Assembly (NCBI GenBank): GCA_013152925.1
Contig: JAADFK010000064.1
Location: 1-47,341 of the forward strand
Length of the DNA: 47,341 nucleotides
Source of the DNA: Acidobacteriota bacterium
GTDB lineage: Bacteria; Acidobacteriota; Thermoanaerobaculia; Thermoanaerobaculales; Sulfomarinibacteraceae
Direction of reading: 5' to 3'
Shown here: piece by piece, positions 1 to 7,906 of the stretch
Numbering within the stretch: the stretch's first letter is position 1
Layout of the letters: every line of letters begins with the position of its first letter
Translations under genes and position numbers: made by a program
The notes under the pieces: generated by a model
Database searches by the model: none
What the model was told of the DNA's origin: nothing
The model's input: only the letters and a program-made list of their open reading frames with translations

Positions 1-928
1 GGCGGCCGCGGCCGGGCATGGGCCGGCGGGGCGCGGTGGGGCGGCCGGGCGTGGCGGCGCCCTCCTGCCCCGTCTGGACCTTCTGTTCCTCGAACTTCTT
101 CAGCAGCTCGCGGATCTCGTTGGCGTCGGCTGCGGCCTTGTCCTTGCTGCTCGTGACGGCCCGCCGGCTGCCGGCCTCCTTCCGCCGCCGCTCCAGGTCG
201 CGCTGGGCCTGGAGACGCTGTTTGATCTCGTCGGGGCTCAGCTCGCGGAGGCCGCGCTCCAGCGGCGTCTTGGCCTTCCTGGCGCGGATGCGCTTGGGTT
301 CCTCGGTGATCTCCTTCCGCCCGGCGGTCAGCTCCTCTTCCGAGACTTCCGGAGCGGGTTTGACCTCCTCCTCCTCGGCCTCGGCGGGTGCCGCCTCCAC
401 GGCGGCGGTTCCGGTGGTTTCGGTGCTCTCCGCCTCCGCGACGGTCTCCTCCGGGGTCTCCACCCCGGCCGGCTGCGCCTCGACCTCGACGGCGCCGGTC
501 TCGAGGATCTCCCCGGCGGCTTCGGCCTGGGCCTGGGGAGCTCCGGCCTTGACCTCGGCCGTCTCGACCGGGGTCTCGGCAGTCGCGGGCGCTGCCTCCT
601 CGGCCTCGGCAGCCTTCTTGGCAGGCGCCGCGACCTCGGCGATCTCCCGCTCGGTCTTGATGATACGCCGCCGCTTGCGGCGGACGAGGCGGTCGCGGGC
701 GCTTGCCGGCGCGTCCTCCTGGCCCTCGGCGGATTCGCTGCGGACGATGACCTCCCGGGGGCGCTTCTGGAGCGTCTCGCCGGTGATGATGGCCCGCACC
801 GTGCTGAAGTCGAGGGCGTCCTCTTCCGTGTTGACGTTGACACCGATCGACTTGAGCTTGAAGATGAGCTCGGCGGGTGTGATACCCATCGTTTTGGCGA
901 GATCGACGACGCGAAGCTGCTTGACCAT
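1..928 (-). CDS. infB: Translation initiation factor IF-2, N-terminal part (cut by window edge)
   Basis: IF-2 is the GTPase that delivers initiator tRNA to the 30S ribosome. Only the first 309 codons are in the window; the GTPase domains lie beyond the left edge. The first ~50 residues (starting VKQLRVVDLAKTMGI after Met) form the typical IF-2 N-terminal helical domain. They are followed by a long Ala/Glu/Pro-rich linker and a charged helical stretch, as usual before the G domain. The ATG at 928 is preceded by GAGGAG and starts 6 nt after the nusA stop codon, so it is translated in the nusA operon. Identification rests on the N-terminal domain plus the conserved rimP-nusA-infB order. Confidence 0.93.
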   Translation of the reverse strand, partial: MVKQLRVVDLAKTMGITPAELIFKLKSIGVNVNTEEDALDFSTVRAIITGETLQKRPREVIVRSESAEGQEDAPASARDRLVRRKRRRIIKTEREIAEVAAPAKKAAEAEEAAPATAETPVETAEVKAGAPQAQAEAAGEILETGAVEVEAQPAGVETPEETVAEAESTETTGTAAVEAAPAEAEEEEVKPAPEVSEEELTAGRKEITEEPKRIRARKAKTPLERGLRELSPDEIKQRLQAQRDLERRRKEAGSRRAVTSSKDKAAADANEIRELLKKFEEQKVQTGQEGAATPGRPTAPRRPMPGRGR

Positions 929-934
929 CGTCAC

Positions 935-2395
935 CTACTCCTCCCGGGCTTCTTCCTCGGCGGCGGCCGCGTCAGCCCGGGCGGCCTCCAGGGTCTCACG
1001 GGCCATGTCGAGGAGACGCTTGGCCGTCACGGGTCCGATACCCGGGATGTCGGAGAGCTCCTCGGCGGTCTTGGCGAGCACGTCCTGCACCGTGTGCAGG
1101 CCATGGTCCTCGAGGCGCTCCCGGAGGCGGTCCGTCAGGGCCGCCAGGTCCTCCAGGGGGATCAGCTCGTCGTAATCATAACTGGGGGTTGTGGGCTCCA
1201 GCACCTCGGGGAGGGACTCCTCCTCGTCGGAGATGCCCTCCATCTCGCGAAGCATGGAGGCCAGGGCGGAAGCCAGCTCATCCTTGACAGCATCCTCGCT
1301 CTTGATCTCGATGCGGCAACCCAGCAGCTTGGAGGCCAGGCGGACGTTCTGGCCGCGCTTTCCGATGGCCAGGGAGAGCTGCTCGGGCCCGACGATGACG
1401 TCGAGAACCGTCTCCATCTGCTGCTCGTAGACGGGGTTGCCATCCTCGCCCAGGAGGACGTTACCCTCCTCGTCGCGGAGCTGGATGGTGATGGGCTCCT
1501 CGCGCACGGCCACACGGTTGATCTTGGCCGGTGCCAGCGCGTTCTGGGCGAAGGTGACCAGGTCGTTGTTCCACGGGATGATGTCGATCTTCTCGCCCTT
1601 GAGCTCGCGGGTGATCGCCTGGACGCGGGAGCCCTTGAGGCCGACGCAGGCGCCGACGGGATCGACGTCCCGGTCCCGCGAGAACACTGCCACCTTGGCT
1701 CGCTCGCCGGGCTCGCGCACGCAGTGCTTGATGGCCACCGTGCCGTCGTAGATCTCGGGCACCTCCATCTCCAGGAGCTTCTCCAGGAGCCGGGGGTCGG
1801 TGCGCGAGAGCACGACCTGGGGCCGGGCAGCGTCCATGGTGACGTCAACGACCACAGCGCGGATGCGGTCACCCTGGCCGTAGCGCTCGTGGCGCACCTG
1901 GTGTCCCCGCGGGATGATGCCCTCGGTGTCCCCGAGCTCCACGATGATGGCGCCGCGGTCCATTCGCTTGACGATGCCGTTGATCATCTCGCCGATGCGG
2001 CCCGAGTAGTTGCGGTAGACCACGGCGCGCTCGGCCTCGCGAACCCGCTGAAAGAGGACCTGGCGGGCCGACTGGGCGGCGATGCGCCCCAGGGCCGATG
2101 TGTCCAGGGGATCGAGGAGCAGCGTCCCGCCGACCTCGATCTCCGGGTCGATCTCCCGCGCCTCCTCCAGGGAGATCTCGATCTCGGGGTCCTCGACCTC
2201 CTCGACCACGGTGCGGGACACCCAGCAGCGAATCTCGCCGGTCTCGGGGTCGATATGGGTGTGAACGCTGCGCTCCTTGTAGTGCTTCCGTGCCGCCGAG
2301 GAGATGGCCTCGGCCACCGCATCGATCAGCTTCTCGGGCTCGATGTCGCGCTCCGCCGCAACCTGGCGGACCAGTGTGTTGATGTCCAGCTTCAT
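935..2395 (-). CDS. nusA: Transcription elongation/termination factor NusA
   Basis: NusA binds RNA polymerase and nascent RNA and modulates pausing, termination and antitermination. The 486-residue product has the N-terminal polymerase-binding domain (about 1-125), an S1 domain (about 130-200), two KH domains (about 225-345; VGLKGSRVQ and [12 protein letters not shown] are the KH loops) and a C-terminal helix-hairpin-helix region ([12 protein letters not shown], about 455-470). I chose ATG 2395 because it overlaps the rimP stop as ATGA and is preceded by GAGAGGAAG. A GTG at 2404 would add three residues. It lies between rimP and infB in the classic order. Confidence 0.96.
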   Translation of the reverse strand: MKLDINTLVRQVAAERDIEPEKLIDAVAEAISSAARKHYKERSVHTHIDPETGEIRCWVSRTVVEEVEDPEIEISLEEAREIDPEIEVGGTLLLDPLDTSALGRIAAQSARQVLFQRVREAERAVVYRNYSGRIGEMINGIVKRMDRGAIIVELGDTEGIIPRGHQVRHERYGQGDRIRAVVVDVTMDAARPQVVLSRTDPRLLEKLLEMEVPEIYDGTVAIKHCVREPGERAKVAVFSRDRDVDPVGACVGLKGSRVQAITRELKGEKIDIIPWNNDLVTFAQNALAPAKINRVAVREEPITIQLRDEEGNVLLGEDGNPVYEQQMETVLDVIVGPEQLSLAIGKRGQNVRLASKLLGCRIEIKSEDAVKDELASALASMLREMEGISDEEESLPEVLEPTTPSYDYDELIPLEDLAALTDRLRERLEDHGLHTVQDVLAKTAEELSDIPGIGPVTAKRLLDMARETLEAARADAAAAEEEAREE

Positions 2396-2880
2396 AGACG
2401 GCACTTCCTCTCACGCATCAACGCCTGCCAGTCGACCTGCAGGCGGGATTCGAACACGCTCTCCACGGGGAGCTCGACGGTGTCCCCGGCGTCGGTCAGT
2501 ACCCGGACGACCCCATCGTCGAGACCCATGAGCTCGCCGGTGATCACCCGGTGCTCGCGAAACTCCGGCCTCATCCGGACCTTGACCCGCCGTCCCGCGA
2601 AGCGCCGGTAGTCGGCGTCCGAGTAGAGCTTCCGTTCCAGGCCCGGCGAGCTGACCTCCAGGGTATACCGGTGCGAGAAGGGATCCTCCACGTCCAGGTA
2701 GGCCGAGGCCAGCCGCGAGACCCGGGCGCACTGGTCCAGGGTCACGCCGGCCGGACCATCGACGATCAGGCGCAGGACGGTCTTCGATCCGCTTCCCACG
2801 ACCTCCACGTCGAGGAGCTCGAGGCCCTCGTCCCTGACCATGGCGGCCAGCCCGCTGTGAAGCTCTTCCTTCAGTTGCAT
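2392..2880 (-). CDS. rimP: Ribosome maturation factor RimP
   Basis: RimP helps assemble the 30S subunit. The 162-residue product has the two-domain RimP pattern: an N-terminal alpha/beta domain containing GLELLDVEVVGSG...LRLIVDGPAGVTLDQCARVSR and YTLEVSSPGLERKL, then an SH3-like C-terminal domain (about 90-160). The start at ATG 2880 is set by GGAAGGAGACG just upstream. A longer open frame to 2976 exists but would run through the promoter and leader hairpin. The stop overlaps the nusA start. Confidence 0.95.
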   Translation of the reverse strand: MQLKEELHSGLAAMVRDEGLELLDVEVVGSGSKTVLRLIVDGPAGVTLDQCARVSRLASAYLDVEDPFSHRYTLEVSSPGLERKLYSDADYRRFAGRRVKVRMRPEFREHRVITGELMGLDDGVVRVLTDAGDTVELPVESVFESRLQVDWQALMRERKCRL

Positions 2881-2900
2881 CGTCTCCTTCCCACTCCAGT

Positions 2901-2938
2901 AAAAAAAGTGGGCCCATGGCCCACTTTCGTACCGAAAG
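2901..2938 (-). terminator. Leader hairpin with T-tract before rimP (terminator or attenuator)
   Basis: On the minus strand a perfect 10-bp stem (AAAGTGGGCC / GGCCCACTTT, 2905-2914 with 2918-2927, 3-nt loop) runs into a T7 tract at 2901-2907, the textbook form of an intrinsic terminator. A second perfect hairpin (CTTTCG / CGAAAG, 2924-2929 with 2933-2938) overlaps the terminator's outer stem, so both cannot form fully at once. It lies after queG and also about 15-40 nt downstream of a good promoter and 20 nt before the rimP start. It may therefore act as an attenuator for the nusA operon as well as ending queG transcripts. Confidence 0.75.
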
Positions 2939-2949
2939 CAGCGAAGAGC

Positions 2950-2978
2950 TTTATAGCACACCGGGCGCCGGTTCACAA
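2950..2978 (-). promoter_or_regulatory. Sigma-70 promoter of rimP-nusA-infB
   Basis: Reading the minus strand, TTGTGA (2973-2978) and TATAAA (2950-2955) are separated by exactly 17 nt. The site lies between the queG stop and rimP. Predicted transcription starts near 2943, about 60 nt before the rimP ATG and just upstream of the leader hairpin. Confidence 0.7.
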
Positions 2979-3022
2979 GGCCTTGCCCGCTCCCGGTGTT
3001 GCGGCGTTCGAGGCGTCTGCCC

Positions 3023-3961
3023 TCAGCCCCCGAGGTTGCTGCGGGCGATGGCGAGGTTGCGGTGAAACGCCTCGAAGGGGATGCGGTTGAGGGGCGAGCC
3101 TTGCCGCCAGCTCTTCCAGCCCGCCTCGTCCAGAGCCTCCAGGCTGGAGAGCGAAGGCCGGAAGCGGTGTGGGGCCGGTTGGAGCTCGGGATGGGCGGTC
3201 TCCGGGCTGCGGCGGGTCCAGGGACACACCTCCTGGCAGATGTCGCAGCCGGCCACGTTGGCGCCCATGGCCCCCGCCAGCGTCGCAGCGATGGGCCCGC
3301 GGTGCTCCACGGTCAGGTAGGCGATGCAGCGGCGGGCGTCCAGGAGGCCGGGTTCGAGGAGGGCGCCCGTGGGGCAGGCGTCGAGGCAGGCCGTGCAGCG
3401 GCCGCAGTGGGCCGCCGCCGGCGGGTCCGGCGGCAACGCCACGTCGGTGAGCAGGACGCCCAGGAAGAGCTCCGAGCCCAGGCGGCGGTTGATCAGGCAG
3501 GTGTTCTTGCCGATCCACCCGAGTCCGGCCAGGGCGGCCCACTCCCGCTCCGGGACCGGCGCGGTGTCCACCGAGGCGCGCCAGGCGCACCCGCCGGTGG
3601 TCTCCTCCAGCCAGCGGCCCAGGCGGATCAGGCGTTTCTTCATGAGCCTGTGATAGTCGCGGCCCCAGGCGTAACGGGAGATCCAGACCGTGCCCCGGGG
3701 TGGGGGATCGATGGAGAGGGGCAGACTGGTGTGGTAGCTCATGGCCACGACCACCACCGAACGGCATCCCGGGAGCAGGCGCCGCGGGTCCTCCCGGAGC
3801 CCGGCGGTCCGTTCCAGCCATGCCATCTCACCGTGGAAGCCGGACGCGAGCCAGGAGCGCAACCGCGCGGCCCCCGGCGCCTCGCCGCAGGCGGCGACGC
3901 CGGCCAGGTCGAAGCCCTCGGCCGCGGCACGGTCCAGGAGGCGGGCCTTGAGATCCTTCAC
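3023..3961 (-). CDS. queG: Epoxyqueuosine reductase QueG
   Basis: QueG uses cobalamin and two [4Fe-4S] clusters to reduce epoxyqueuosine to queuosine in tRNA. The 312-residue product shows the family hallmarks: VDTAPVPERE with the catalytic Asp (D132), GWIGKNTCLI (about 149-158), a ferredoxin motif C186-x2-C189-x2-C192-x3-C196, and C239-x2-C242-x3-C246. At 312 residues it lacks the C-terminal HEAT-like extension of the ~380-residue forms. The GTG at 3961 fits the family N terminus (VKDLKARLLDRAAAEGF) and has no Shine-Dalgarno sequence; a -10-like CATACT sits 6 nt upstream, suggesting a leaderless mRNA. A longer open frame upstream has no family similarity. Confidence 0.93.
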   Translation of the reverse strand: MKDLKARLLDRAAAEGFDLAGVAACGEAPGAARLRSWLASGFHGEMAWLERTAGLREDPRRLLPGCRSVVVVAMSYHTSLPLSIDPPPRGTVWISRYAWGRDYHRLMKKRLIRLGRWLEETTGGCAWRASVDTAPVPEREWAALAGLGWIGKNTCLINRRLGSELFLGVLLTDVALPPDPPAAAHCGRCTACLDACPTGALLEPGLLDARRCIAYLTVEHRGPIAATLAGAMGANVAGCDICQEVCPWTRRSPETAHPELQPAPHRFRPSLSSLEALDEAGWKSWRQGSPLNRIPFEAFHRNLAIARSNLGG

Positions 3962-3967
3962 CGGGCA

Positions 3968-3994
3968 AGTATGGCATGCGGGATCGGTTAGAGT
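3968..3994. promoter_or_regulatory. Divergent -10 elements for queG and the 4001 gene
   Basis: Only 39 nt separate the two divergent start codons. On the minus strand CATACT (3968-3973) lies 6 nt before the queG GTG. On the plus strand TAGAGT (3989-3994) lies 6 nt before the ATG at 4001. At that distance transcription would begin at or next to the start codon, and neither gene has a clear ribosome binding site. No strong -35 boxes are visible. Confidence 0.4.
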
Positions 3995-4000
3995 GGGTCC

Positions 4001-5077
4001 ATGAAGCTCCTCCGTGTTCTGCCGGCCGTTCTCGTCATCCTCTCGCTGTCCGGCCCCGCCCTGGCGAAGAAGGACCCGCCGGCGGGGATCGTGGCCGCCT
4101 CGGCCGGAACCCGGCTCTTCCTGATGAACCCGGCGACAGGGGCCGCCAAGGCCCTGGAGGTGGGCACGGTGGCGTGGCTCTTCCCGGCGCCGGGCGGCAT
4201 CCTCTTCGCCCCCGACCTGACCCGGGGCCGGACGACGGTGGTCGACCTCAGGAATCAGTCGGTGACGGGCCGCCTCGACGGCGTGACCATGCCCCACTTC
4301 GGTGAGGCCACCGACCGGTACATCGTGGTGGCCGGCAAGATCCTGCTGGTCAGCTGGCCGGGCCGGGCCCTCCTGGGCGAGGTGCCGGCCGAGATCCGCC
4401 ACCCCTGGCAGGTGATCGTGCTTCCCGGAGGTCTCCAGGTTCTCGTCCTCGAGCGGCGGCACGACGGCCGTGGAGGGGTGCGGCTCTGGCTGGTGGACCT
4501 CCTGGAGCGTCGGGTGATCCGGAAGATCGACCTCGATCCCGAGGTCCGCTCCATGGTCCCGGTGCCGGCCCTGGGCATGCTGGCCTTAGCCGAGGGGCCC
4601 AAGGGCGTGCACATGCTGGCCGGGGGTTCCTTCGAGACGGTGGCGGTCATCCCCGTCGCGGGTTCTGCCGAGGGCGTGGCCGCCGGCGGCTCCTCGGGCA
4701 GGACGCTGGCGGTGGCCGTGGCGGACGGTCCGGGCGGGCATCTGGAGCGTCACCGGCTCAGGAGCAGGAAGGGGGAGCTCACCTGGAAGTCCAGGGAGAG
4801 CCTCGCCCTCCCGGCGCCGCCGGTCCTTGTGGCCGGCTCGCCCGACGGGGCGTGGGTTGCCGTGGCCCTCGGGGACGGCCACCTGGGGATCGCCGGCATG
4901 AAGGAGGGCCCCGAGGTGGCCTCGGCGCGGCTGCCCTCGGCCCCCAGGGACCTGGTCTGGTGCGACCCCGGCCGGCGTGGTCCGCCGGTCCCACACTGGT
5001 CCGTGCAAGACGACGGGACCTACTCCGCGGCCCCCACGCCCTCACTCCACCCGACGCCATGGCACGGAGGGAGCTGA
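4001..5077 (+). CDS. Exported beta-propeller-like protein, function unknown
   Basis: The 358-residue product begins with a clear Sec signal peptide (about residues 1-22, cleavage after GPALA). The mature part has several blade-like repeats of about 40-50 residues (for example GTRLFLMNPATGAAKALEVG, VRLWLVDLLERRVIRKIDLD, PVLVAGSPDGAWVAVALGDG) resembling WD40/YVTN-type propellers. No catalytic motif is visible. It is divergent from queG with a tiny intergenic space and is probably monocistronic. A periplasmic or surface location is inferred from the signal peptide; the fold is inferred from repeat texture only. Confidence 0.7.
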   Translation: MKLLRVLPAVLVILSLSGPALAKKDPPAGIVAASAGTRLFLMNPATGAAKALEVGTVAWLFPAPGGILFAPDLTRGRTTVVDLRNQSVTGRLDGVTMPHFGEATDRYIVVAGKILLVSWPGRALLGEVPAEIRHPWQVIVLPGGLQVLVLERRHDGRGGVRLWLVDLLERRVIRKIDLDPEVRSMVPVPALGMLALAEGPKGVHMLAGGSFETVAVIPVAGSAEGVAAGGSSGRTLAVAVADGPGGHLERHRLRSRKGELTWKSRESLALPAPPVLVAGSPDGAWVAVALGDGHLGIAGMKEGPEVASARLPSAPRDLVWCDPGRRGPPVPHWSVQDDGTYSAAPTPSLHPTPWHGGS

Positions 5078-5156
5078 CACCCCCCGAATGACGCCGGTCT
5101 TTGGGCCGGCACCTTGCCTCGGGAGCACCCATGGCGAAGGGCTGGCCCGGATCGGG

Positions 5157-5178
5157 GCACCGGTTTCTCCCGGTGTGC
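5157..5178. terminator. Weak hairpin between convergent genes
   Basis: CACCGG (5158-5163) and CCGGTG (5170-5175) form a 6-bp stem with a 6-nt loop in the 107-nt gap between the convergent 4001 gene and the RiPP-like cassette. No T-tract is present, so this is only a possible transcription end. Confidence 0.25.
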
Positions 5179-5184
5179 GAACCC

Positions 5185-5610
5185 TTACTCCGCCGCCGGC
5201 GCGGTCTCCCAGAGGATGGTTGGAGCCACCTGGGCGTCGCTGAACAGGGCGGGGTCGGTGGACAGCGCGGGGGCGTCCTCCACGGTGACCCAGGCGTGGC
5301 CCTCGCGGGTTTTCCCGGCGAGCAGTCCCAGGTGGAAGCGCGGGGCGAGCCCGCAACGGGACCAGAGGTCCATCAGCAGGAGGGAGCGCTTGAGGCAGGA
5401 GCGGAGGCAGCGGGGCGGCAGCCAGGGTAGAATGCGGTCCACCAGCTCCCTGAGCGCCACCGGATCGCGCAGCGGGGGCGGCAGGAGCCGAACGTCCGCC
5501 AACTGCTCCACCGCCCGGTCCAGCGGCAGGGTCGCGAAGCAGCGTGAGGCGCGGTACGAGGCGCTGAGGAGGGCCGGCAGCAGGAACGGCCAGGAGACCC
5601 GCACGTCCAT
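5185..5610 (-). CDS. Lasso-peptide-B2-like transglutaminase-fold protein
   Basis: The 141-residue product matches the Transglut_core3 / lasso peptide biosynthesis B2 pattern: RSCLKRSLLLMDLWSRCGLAPRFHLGL followed by GHAWVTVED. The presumed catalytic Cys is C72 and the His is H105, spaced as in McjB-type leader proteases; the following D112 could be the third residue. In lasso pathways this protein cleaves the leader peptide with help from an RRE protein. Here it is the last gene of a four-gene set whose reading frames overlap (TGATG with the radical SAM gene). No asparagine-synthetase-like lasso cyclase is nearby, so its substrate is unknown. Family assignment is from motif recognition. Confidence 0.8.
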   Translation of the reverse strand: MDVRVSWPFLLPALLSASYRASRCFATLPLDRAVEQLADVRLLPPPLRDPVALRELVDRILPWLPPRCLRSCLKRSLLLMDLWSRCGLAPRFHLGLLAGKTREGHAWVTVEDAPALSTDPALFSDAQVAPTILWETAPAAE

Positions 5611-6641
5611 CAGGTGCCTCGAAGGCGCCGATGCTCGATGGCCTCTGCGAGCTTGCAAGCGCTCCGTGAGGGCCCCAGCAGGTCTCCATCCTCGAGCAAG
5701 GCCAGGGCGTGGCAGCGGCCGCAGTAGGTCAGCTTGCTGCACGTGGAGCACCCCTTGAGATCGCGCACCGTGATGCTGCGGAGGCTCTGGAGCCACGGCG
5801 AGCCGTCCCAGATTTCCCGGAAGCTCCGCTCGTTAAGGTTCCCGGCAGCACCGGGGAGCACGGTGCAGGCGCGCACCTCGCCCGAGGCCGAGATGGCGGC
5901 GTAACGCACGCCGGCGGCACAGAGGGGGCCTTCGCGGAGGATCTCGGCGCAGTCGTCTTCGGGTGGGTGACAGCCCGTGGCCGGGCCGTCGACGAGAGCC
6001 GTAAGCTCTTCACCGGGAAGCCGAAGCTGAAGCGGGCCGAGGGTACCGTCCTTGGAGGGCAGGATCGACGTGTACACCGTGACGCCGACGCCAAGGTGGC
6101 CGGCCATGGCCGTGACGGTGGCCGGTGCGCCGCGGTTGAGGCTGGTGACGGGAACGGTCAGCTCCACGTCCACCCCGTGCCGTACGAGGAGGCGGACGCG
6201 GTCGAGGACGCGGTCGAAAGAGCCGGGCCGGCCGGTCACGCGATCGAAGGTCTCCGGGTCGCCGGCGTGGAAGCTGACACGGACCTGGAGTCTCAGCTCG
6301 GCCATCAGGGCGGCGGCGGCTCCGTCGATCAGGGCGCCGTTGGTCAGGAGAAGGACGTGGAACCCGAGCTCCCGGGCGCGGCGGGCGATCTCCGCCCAGT
6401 CGTCGCGAAGCAACGGCTCACCGCCCGTCAGGGCCAGGAAGAGCGTGCCCATGGAGGTCAGCTCGTCCAGGAGCTCGAGGACCCGCTCCGTGGACAGTCC
6501 GTCCGGAGCATCGAAGTCTGGAATGTAACAGTGGGCGCAGCGGAAGTTGCAGCGGTTGGTCAGCTCCAGGGAAACATCCAGCGGGATGTGCTCCCGGGCG
6601 GCCCGCAGGACCAGCTCCGGAAAGGCGCCAGGACGGCTCAT
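5610..6641 (-). CDS. Radical SAM/SPASM peptide- or protein-modifying enzyme
   Basis: The 343-residue product carries the radical SAM motif C31-x3-C35-x2-C38 (TNRCNFRCAHCY), GGEP (73-76), and a C-terminal SPASM-type Cys set: C241, C259, C298, C301, C307, C310, C329. SPASM enzymes usually modify ribosomal peptides or proteins, for example by thioether or C-C bonds. The ATG at 6641 overlaps the kinase stop as ATGA. Its place between the HprK-like kinase and the B2-like protein suggests it modifies a peptide recognised by the PqqD domain. The exact reaction cannot be read from the sequence. Confidence 0.88.
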   Translation of the reverse strand: MSRPGAFPELVLRAAREHIPLDVSLELTNRCNFRCAHCYIPDFDAPDGLSTERVLELLDELTSMGTLFLALTGGEPLLRDDWAEIARRARELGFHVLLLTNGALIDGAAAALMAELRLQVRVSFHAGDPETFDRVTGRPGSFDRVLDRVRLLVRHGVDVELTVPVTSLNRGAPATVTAMAGHLGVGVTVYTSILPSKDGTLGPLQLRLPGEELTALVDGPATGCHPPEDDCAEILREGPLCAAGVRYAAISASGEVRACTVLPGAAGNLNERSFREIWDGSPWLQSLRSITVRDLKGCSTCSKLTYCGRCHALALLEDGDLLGPSRSACKLAEAIEHRRLRGT

Positions 6642-7396
6642 GCGACCGGCTTCCTGATGAGATCCCAGACGAGGGGGTCCCTGGCGAAGCTCAGGCGCCA
6701 GACCGGAACCTCCTGGACAAGCCGGGTCAACGTTTCGAAGACCTGGCCCATGGCGTCCAGGTGTTCGGTGGGCCAGCAGACGTGGCGCCGCAGCTCCCGG
6801 AGGGCCCCGGCAGCCGGGATCCTGGTCCGGAGGTGTTCCGGGGCATGCTCGAGAACGAAGACGCCCGCAAGGGGCGCCGAGCCGGGCCGGGCGGCCCAGT
6901 AGGGCAGCGAGACGCCGTGGAACCCGTCCCCAGTTGGACGGACGAGGGCCAGCTCGTCGCACAGCGCGCGTTCGGGGAGCAGCTGGGCCAGAGTGCTCTT
7001 GCCGGCTCCGGATCGGCCACAACAGAGGAAGGTCCGGCCCTCGTCGGCCAGCAAGGCGCCGTGAGCAACGAGGGACGGCGCGACACGCTCGGGAACCAGC
7101 GTGGACAGGAGGGCGTCAAGATGCTCCCAGCGGGCGGAGCCGTGCAAGAAGAATGCGGTCCCCGATGGGCTCGAGGTGACGGGAGGGCCGTCGATCCCCG
7201 GGCGATGTTCCACGAGAACGGCGGGCGGCGCTGTGGTCAGGAACGCTCCGAATCGCTCGTACGCCCGGTCACTCCAGCGGGAGTCCGGCGTCCTCAGCTC
7301 GACGACGGCCCCGCCGAGATCGATACAAAACGAACGTATCACCGGCCTGGCGGGGCCGGGTGGAACCCGGCTCGACGAGGACGGTGCCGGTATCAA
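6638..7396 (-). CDS. HPr-kinase-related P-loop kinase of a PqqD-type cassette
   Basis: The protein has a Walker A P-loop GRSGAGKST (127-135 counting from the TTG start), preceded by HGALLADEGRTFLCC and followed by ALCDELALVRP, a layout typical of HprK-related proteins in PqqD/lasso-type clusters rather than of true HPr kinase. It is 252 residues from TTG 7396, which overlaps the PqqD-gene stop (TTGA). GTG 7342 would give 234 residues and also fits; neither start has a good Shine-Dalgarno sequence, so coupling is likely. In known lasso clusters such kinases phosphorylate the C-terminal Ser of the peptide; that role here is inference. Confidence 0.8.
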   Translation of the reverse strand: MIPAPSSSSRVPPGPARPVIRSFCIDLGGAVVELRTPDSRWSDRAYERFGAFLTTAPPAVLVEHRPGIDGPPVTSSPSGTAFFLHGSARWEHLDALLSTLVPERVAPSLVAHGALLADEGRTFLCCGRSGAGKSTLAQLLPERALCDELALVRPTGDGFHGVSLPYWAARPGSAPLAGVFVLEHAPEHLRTRIPAAGALRELRRHVCWPTEHLDAMGQVFETLTRLVQEVPVWRLSFARDPLVWDLIRKPVA

Positions 7397-7803
7397 GAGT
7401 TGAACGGGTTCTGGTCGCAGATCTGGCTGACAGCCGGGTACTTGGCACAGGCTCCGGCGAAGCGGCGGATCTCGTCCCGCCAGACGATCCGGGGGGCGTG
7501 TGGCACCTCCGCGCCAGGGTCCGGGGCCTCGTCGTGCTGGAGGGGTGGCTCCGCAACGATCAGGCCTTCGGCCGCCAGGTCGGCCAGGAAGGCCCGGACT
7601 GTGGCCCGGACGAGCTCCTCGGTACCCACCTCGGCCGGAACGGCCGATTCCAGCTCCTCGAGCGTCGCTCCACCCTCGAGGGCGGCCCAGAGCCGGCCTC
7701 CGGCCGCGTTCAGCCCGAACATCATCTTGCGGCCCAGGTGGATGAGGATGGTCTCGCCGCCCACCTCCCTCCAGGCCAGCTCCGGATTGCGTTGCACCCT
7801 CAT
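7393..7803 (-). CDS. PqqD-family (RRE) protein with a two-cysteine C-terminal tail
   Basis: Residues 1-85 match the PqqD/RIPP recognition element fold (RRE): MRVQRNPELAWREVGGETIL, then LGRKMMFGLNAAGGRLWAAL, ending in a winged-helix-like part to GLIVAEPP. A Pro/Asp-rich linker (86-105) leads to a 31-residue tail (106-136) with an acidic-basic amphipathic stretch (IVWRDEIRRFAG) and then CAKYPAVSQICDQNPFNS, with C119, C129 and a C-terminal Ser136. PqqD proteins are normally ~90 residues, so the tail is an extension. ATG 7803 has GGAGGGAG upstream. It is the first gene of the cassette. The tail may be a fused RiPP precursor; this is my inference. Confidence 0.82.
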   Translation of the reverse strand: MRVQRNPELAWREVGGETILIHLGRKMMFGLNAAGGRLWAALEGGATLEELESAVPAEVGTEELVRATVRAFLADLAAEGLIVAEPPLQHDEAPDPGAEVPHAPRIVWRDEIRRFAGACAKYPAVSQICDQNPFNS

Positions 7804-7906
7804 GTGGCTCCCTCCACTCTGATTCCCAGTTTCAATCTTACCGTACAGGACCGCTCCTGGGAAGCGACAGGTTCCTCTCGCGCCGTTCCCAGCCTCCCCC
7901 GGCACC

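Noticed and set aside
3962-4462. In-frame N-terminal extension of QueG reaching 4462
   Set aside because: It overlaps the exported-protein gene on the other strand and has no similarity to QueG; the family N terminus begins at the GTG at 3961.
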